From assembly GCA_964432565.1 (NCBI GenBank), contig CAYSOA010000008.1, positions 1-64,000 on the forward strand: a stretch of DNA of 64,000 nucleotides, written 5' to 3'. Both the position numbers and the translations under genes were made by a program. Position 1 is the stretch's first letter. Every line of letters starts with the position of its first letter. Origin of the DNA: CAIOHW01 sp964432565 (GTDB lineage: Bacteria > Bdellovibrionota > UBA1018). Below, one piece after another: positions 62,867 through 64,000 of this stretch. The notes under the pieces are model-generated. The model was given only the letters and a program-made list of their open reading frames with translations, was not told where the DNA came from and searched no databases.

Positions 62867-64000
62867 TCAAAAGACCTCCTTGAAAAAGTCTCTCCAGTGC
62901 AGGCAGTGAACTGAGCCGAATTTCTGGGCCACCGGATCCTGCGAGACAAAGTAAAGAGCCGAGCGAGGAAGGTCCCCCGCGAGTCGCTCGAATTTCTTCA
63001 CCTCGACCGGATCGACCCGATCACTGGATTTGATCTCCAAAGCAAGGGAGTTTGGTCGCCGCTCGACGATCAGGTCCACCTCATGGTTGTCCTTGGTTGC
63101 AAGATAGGAAAGGCGCCAGTCCTTTTCGTATGCCTGCATGAGCCTTCGAAATTCAGTGATCACGAAGTTTTCGAATGCGACCCCATAGGCTGAAGTTCTG
63201 GGAACCAGTCGTTCCTCGAGCGTGCCGGCCAGGGCGCGGCAGACTCCGCTGTCGAAGAAGTAGAACTTCGGATTGGTGCGCTGTCGCTTTCGAATCGAGT
63301 CGTGAAAGGCGGGCAGCTCGAAGCCGACCAGCGTGTCGACGAGGATCTCGAAATAGGTCTGGATGGTCGTGATGTCCACCTGGCAATCGCGAGCGAACTT
63401 GGCGTAGTTCAGGATCTGTCCCGACTGGATGGCCGCAAGCTCGATGAAGTCTCTAAACGGCTGGACCTTGCGAACGAGCTGTTCGGCGATGATTTCCTCT
63501 TTAAGGTAAATCGAGGAATAAGCGCGAAGAAAGCGGAGACGCTCCTCTTCCGCAAGCTCGATGGTCTCCGGCAGCGAGCCCCAGTGGATCACGTCCGAAA
63601 GCTCGAACGCTTTTTCGAGTTCGACATGGGTGAGCGAGGAAAGTTCAAACCAGGAGGCCCGGCCTCCGAGGAGGTTGGCTCCGCCTCGCTTGAGTTTTCT
63701 CGCGCTGGATCCGGTCAGCGCAAAATGGAAGCGTCTGGCTGAAATTTGCTGCTGAACAATCGAAAGAAGCTCGGGAATCTTCTGTACCTCGTCGATGACC
63801 ACCCATTTTCGTCCGGTCGTGGACCGCTCCTGGTCCAGGATGGCAGTCAGCCTGTTGGGGGAGCGTCCCAGCCGTCTCTCGAGCTCCGGGTCGAGCAGGT
63901 CCAGCCACAGGGCCCTGCTCTCCGGCAGTAGCTCCCTCAGGAGGGTGGATTTACCCGTGGATCGAGGCCCGAATAGAAAGAAGGAGCGTTGAAGAGAGGG
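62867..64000 (-). CDS. AAA_14/DUF4143-type ATPase, N-terminus beyond the window
   Basis: The frame is open from the window edge: LFGPRSTGKSTLLREL (Walker A) begins about 10 residues inside, and KWVVIDEVQKIPEL is Walker B. An Arg-finger-like region and TGSSARKLKRGGANLLGGRA follow, then a winged-helix part (QILNYAKFARDCQVDITTIQTYFEIL) and the DUF4143 nuclease-like domain with HEVDLIVERR and LALEIKSS, which resembles a PD-(D/E)xK endonuclease core. Such ATPases are common and scattered, with unknown cellular role; some accompany mobile elements. The start codon lies beyond position 64000, so this entry is partial. Confidence 0.85.
   Translation of the reverse strand, partial: PSLQRSFFLFGPRSTGKSTLLRELLPESRALWLDLLDPELERRLGRSPNRLTAILDQERSTTGRKWVVIDEVQKIPELLSIVQQQISARRFHFALTGSSARKLKRGGANLLGGRASWFELSSLTHVELEKAFELSDVIHWGSLPETIELAEEERLRFLRAYSSIYLKEEIIAEQLVRKVQPFRDFIELAAIQSGQILNYAKFARDCQVDITTIQTYFEILVDTLVGFELPAFHDSIRKRQRTNPKFYFFDSGVCRALAGTLEERLVPRTSAYGVAFENFVITEFRRLMQAYEKDWRLSYLATKDNHEVDLIVERRPNSLALEIKSSDRVDPVEVKKFERLAGDLPRSALYFVSQDPVAQKFGSVHCLHWRDFFKEVF

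Overview
This is a compact, GC-rich bacterial stretch of 64 kb. It holds about 57 protein genes on both strands, one tRNA-His, no rRNA, no CRISPR array and no insertion sequence. No gene-free interval exceeds 300 bases. One run of exactly 100 N (29799-29898) marks a scaffold gap, so this is a draft or metagenome assembly. The organism is Gram-negative: there are many lipoproteins, signal peptides, outer-membrane barrels and a cut-off periplasmic murein hydrolase. The gene set (M1-like aminopeptidase, several secreted peptidases, POT peptide importer, PPi-energised proton pump, lipoprotein 5'-nucleotidases) would fit a high-GC Bdellovibrionota/Oligoflexia-like or related former deltaproteobacterium. 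That placement is inference from gene content only.

Layout. 1-6.2 kb: partial lytic transglycosylase, exported protein, PEP synthase, alpha/beta hydrolase, tRNA-His, barrel protein, HAD phosphatase. 6.2-13.4 kb: two paralogous lipoprotein 5'-nucleotidases around an RluA-type pseudouridine synthase and a PrkA kinase. 13.4-25.2 kb: two envelope proteins, LOG-family protein, B12-binding radical SAM protein, membrane protein plus phosphofructokinase, Cys/Asp-rich exported protein, PolX, sphingolipid-type desaturase, zinc-ribbon protein, barrel protein. 25.2-33.9 kb: aconitase, M1-like aminopeptidase broken by the gap, two divergent secreted proteins, glutaredoxin, and a DUF2490 protein fused to a methyltransferase remnant. 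34-42.4 kb: a dikinase-like protein with a glucan-water-dikinase-like domain order, MFS carrier, four-repeat Cys protein with an M28 peptidase, and H+-pyrophosphatase. 42.4-49.3 kb: Bor-like lipoprotein, SRPBCC protein, a two-gene nucleotidyltransferase module, barrel protein, POT transporter, HtpX, CBS protein. 48.4-53.3 kb: an overlapping minus-strand operon (FAH-family hydrolase, maleylacetoacetate isomerase, CopA, MnmC-like methyltransferase). 53.3-64 kb: ABC1 kinase with a signal peptide, HU-like protein, CBS protein, HAD phosphatase, lipoprotein plus isoprenylcysteine-methyltransferase-like protein, 2-oxoacid dehydrogenase E1 alpha/beta, ArsC/Spx-like protein, putative deiminase-fold exported protein, and a partial DUF4143 ATPase.

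Together the genes suggest a peptide- and amino-acid-fed heterotroph. Secreted peptidases and a POT carrier bring in peptides, the FAH/MAI pair points to tyrosine breakdown, E1 alpha/beta and aconitase feed the TCA cycle, and PEP synthase supports gluconeogenesis. An H+-PPase and a PFK with mixed phosphoryl-donor signature point to possible pyrophosphate use.

The most striking non-coding pattern is promoter placement. Many genes have a TTGnnn-17 bp-hexamer promoter ending only 6-9 bases before the start codon, which predicts leaderless mRNAs. Other signals are a near-consensus sigma-32 promoter before htpX, a shared GCANTGC-TTAATTTT promoter element, and a perfect inverted repeat before the nucleotidyltransferase module. 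The best candidate for an undescribed system is that two-gene module (43300-44558).
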